NCBI GenBank assembly: GCA_910588885.1
Contig: CAJUSQ010000002.1
Location: 1-64,000, forward strand
Direction: 5' to 3'
DNA length: 64,000 nt
Origin: an uncultured Lachnospiraceae bacterium
Lineage (GTDB): Bacteria; Bacillota; Clostridia; Lachnospirales; Lachnospiraceae
In this document: piece after piece, positions 62,372-64,000 of the stretch
Position numbering within the stretch: position 1 is the first letter of the stretch
How the letters are laid out: every line of letters begins with the position of its first letter
Notes under the pieces: model-generated
What the model saw: the letters and a program-made list of their open reading frames with translations, nothing else
What the model was told of the DNA's origin: nothing
Database searches by the model: none
Program-made: the position numbers and the translations under genes

Positions 62372-63790
62372 TTAAAACCGGAAATCCCGTTTTCCCTCCC
62401 GGATATGGGTTAAATAATCCACCACCTTTTCTTTCACAACCGGATTGGTGATCACCTCTAATTCTTTTTGAATCAGCGCATCCCCTACCGCTTTTGTTTC
62501 TCCGGAGGCATAATCCTCCAGGTATTCCTTCAGCGTCATCAGGGCATTGGGGTGGCAGCAATTGACAATCTGGCCGCTTTTCAGCAAAGTCATAAAACGG
62601 TCCCCGGTTCTGCCTTCCCGATAGCAGGCAGTACAGAAGGAGGGCACATAGCCCAAATCCATCAGCCATTTCACAACCTCATCCAGGCTCCGGTTATCGC
62701 TGACATCAAACTGGGCGGAATTTTCTTCTTCCGGCTCCGGCTCTGCATAGCCGCCGACGCTGGTTCTGGAACCGCCGCTGATCTGGGAGATTCCAAGATG
62801 GAGCACCCGTTCCCGGCAAGCCTGGCTTTCCCTGGTGGACACGATCATTCCGGTATAGGGAACGGCAATCCGGATGCAGGCCACAATTTTCGCAAAGGTA
62901 TCGTCGTCTATGCCGTCGTCAAACGCATCCGGTTCAATATCATCGGCTCTTCTTAACCGGGGGACGCTGATCGTATGGGGACCGACGCCTTTATAGGCTT
63001 CCAGATGCTCCGCATGCATCAGAATACCGGTAAAATCATAACGGTAGTTGTTCAGGCCGAACAATACTCCAAGTCCCACATCGTCAATACCGCCGTCCAT
63101 CGCCCGGTCATGGGCCTCGGTGTGATACGCGTAATCATGCTTTGGCCCGGTGGGATGCAGTTTTTCATAATTTTCTTTATGGTAAGTCTCCTGGAATAAA
63201 ATGTAAGTCCCGATTCCGGCTTCCTTCAGCATCCGGTATTCTTCTACCGTCGTTGCCGCAATATTTACATTCACCCGGCGGATGGCTCCGTTCTTATGCT
63301 GGATTCCGTAAATCGTATGAATGCATTCCAAAATATATTCAATGGGATTATGCACCGGGTCTTCCCCCGCCTCCAAAGCCAGACGCTTGTGGCCCATATC
63401 CTGGAGGGCCGTTACTTCTTTCACAATCTCCTCCTGGGTCAGCTTTTTCCGGGCAATATGCTTGTTTTTTGCATGATAAGGGCAATACTCGCAGCCATTG
63501 ATACAGTAATTGGACAGATACAGGGGCGCAAACATAACAATGCGGTTCCCGTAAAAATCCTTCTTAATCTGCTCTGCCAACGCGTAAATCTCCTGGTTTT
63601 TATCCTCCAGCTCACAATCCAGAAGCACCATGGCTTCCTTATGAGAGAGGCCCTTGCGCTCCCTGGCTTTTTCTAAAATACGGTCAATCAATTCCCGGTT
63701 GGTCTTATTCTGCCGGGCATACTCCAGGCAGTCCAGTATTTCTTCGTGATTGATAAATTCCTCCGCTTTGGGTGACATGACATTATACAT
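62372..63790 (-). CDS. hydG: [FeFe]-hydrogenase maturase HydG
   Basis: 472 residues. Radical SAM enzyme that splits tyrosine to make the CO and CN ligands of the hydrogenase H-cluster. The radical SAM cluster motif CINGCEYC has Cys96, Cys100 and Cys103. The second, auxiliary cluster motif CTACYREGRTG with the later NCC is at the C-terminus. ALEAGEDPVHN and GLGVLFGLNNYRYDF fit HydG/ThiH. It starts inside the last codons of hydE (8-base overlap), the usual hydE-hydG pairing. It points to [FeFe]-hydrogenase-based H2 metabolism. Confidence 0.95.
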   Translation of the reverse strand: MYNVMSPKAEEFINHEEILDCLEYARQNKTNRELIDRILEKARERKGLSHKEAMVLLDCELEDKNQEIYALAEQIKKDFYGNRIVMFAPLYLSNYCINGCEYCPYHAKNKHIARKKLTQEEIVKEVTALQDMGHKRLALEAGEDPVHNPIEYILECIHTIYGIQHKNGAIRRVNVNIAATTVEEYRMLKEAGIGTYILFQETYHKENYEKLHPTGPKHDYAYHTEAHDRAMDGGIDDVGLGVLFGLNNYRYDFTGILMHAEHLEAYKGVGPHTISVPRLRRADDIEPDAFDDGIDDDTFAKIVACIRIAVPYTGMIVSTRESQACRERVLHLGISQISGGSRTSVGGYAEPEPEEENSAQFDVSDNRSLDEVVKWLMDLGYVPSFCTACYREGRTGDRFMTLLKSGQIVNCCHPNALMTLKEYLEDYASGETKAVGDALIQKELEVITNPVVKEKVVDYLTHIREGKRDFRF

Positions 63791-64000
63791 TTTTCTTTTC
63801 CTCCTTATAATCTCCCCGGTCTACAGCCAGCTCATAACCAATGGCTTCCATCCGGCCCGACAGGCATTGACGGCACTCGGCGGCTTCTTCTCCGGTGCAG
63901 ATTTTGTTATCGTACAATTCGTATTGTTTTCGTACCCGAACCGGCGACAGATTGGGCATGACCACATTGGCTCCGGCTAAAATCCCTTTTTCCCGGCCCT
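63783..64000 (-). CDS. hydE: C-terminal end of [FeFe]-hydrogenase maturase HydE (partial)
   Basis: About 72 residues, cut by the window edge. GILAGANVVMPNLSPVRVRK is the family C-terminal barrel strand, and CTGEEAAECRQCLSGRMEAIGY the usual tail. The stop is at 63783-63785, overlapping the hydG start. Upstream sequence is outside the window. Confidence 0.85.
   Translation of the reverse strand, partial: GREKGILAGANVVMPNLSPVRVRKQYELYDNKICTGEEAAECRQCLSGRMEAIGYELAVDRGDYKEEKKNV

Noticed and set aside
1..64000. CRISPR array, tRNA or rRNA genes
   Set aside because: No regularly spaced repeats of 24-40 bases and no tRNA- or rRNA-like sequence were seen.

Overview
The window looks like a chromosomal segment of a Gram-positive, spore-lineage anaerobe of the class Clostridia, most likely family Lachnospiraceae. 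This rests on gene content: bofA and DUF2508/YaaL homologues, a Tad (Flp) pilus locus with the DUF5702 and DUF6382-FHA proteins typical of that family, [FeFe]-hydrogenase maturases, flagellin and FliS, a DUF6145 protein, GGAGG-type ribosome binding sites and moderate GC. I cannot name a species. Most genes lie on the minus strand. I saw no tRNA, rRNA or CRISPR array.

Layout. 1-870: a scar of integrative-element DNA (end of a sigma factor, a truncated RepA-like ATPase, and an orphan promoter-terminator-start-codon leader) abutting the end of lysS. 871-9160: housekeeping genes on the minus strand (lysS, greA, dusB, coaX, birA, argF, an SPFH/NfeD pair). 9264-12804: a cell-wall hydrolase with two WalR-like boxes, pgi and a small membrane protein. 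12922-17698: an unknown protein, a stand-alone MurG, a HIT protein, an orphan histidine kinase and a flavodoxin-SCP2 fusion. 17841-27148: an eleven-gene Tad pilus operon read from one good promoter at 27174-27202. 27239-33010: bofA, DUF2508, then fliS, flagellin and a 1008-residue DUF6240 protein. 33202-38666: a large secreted beta-propeller-like protein, a methyltransferase, DegV and a Pro/Gly-rich protein.

38659-41219: a patatin-like phospholipase gene with a frame break, duplicated around a fragment of an Rpn-type nuclease; the second copy is clearly dead. 41220-44450: an AT-rich island with a secreted cell-wall-binding cysteine protease, a co-transcribed membrane-anchored partner of unknown function and a GNAT acetyltransferase. 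44510-47058: an IbrA-like PAPS-reductase-family protein coupled to an IbrB-like ParB protein, followed by a DUF2284 protein. 47205-55588: glgB, a TPR-plus-ATPase protein, an AI-2E family transporter and an aconitase-type hydratase. 55589-55939: a GC-rich repeat element. 55940-60997: a response regulator and very large histidine kinase, with a D-lactate dehydrogenase-type gene on the other side. 61002-64000: a coiled-coil protein, hydG and the end of hydE.

How the genes relate. The Tad genes make up a nearly complete machine: two prepilin peptidases, a pilin, an ATPase, two inner-membrane platform proteins, a TadZ-like localiser, pseudopilin-like proteins and an FHA reader. The DUF6240-flagellin-FliS set is a flagellar late-gene unit. 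The most unusual parts are the protease/anchored-protein pair with its long leader, the IbrA-IbrB pair, the duplicated frame-broken patatin gene and the orphan regulatory leader at the left edge. Functions are assigned from reading the protein sequences only; no database search was possible.
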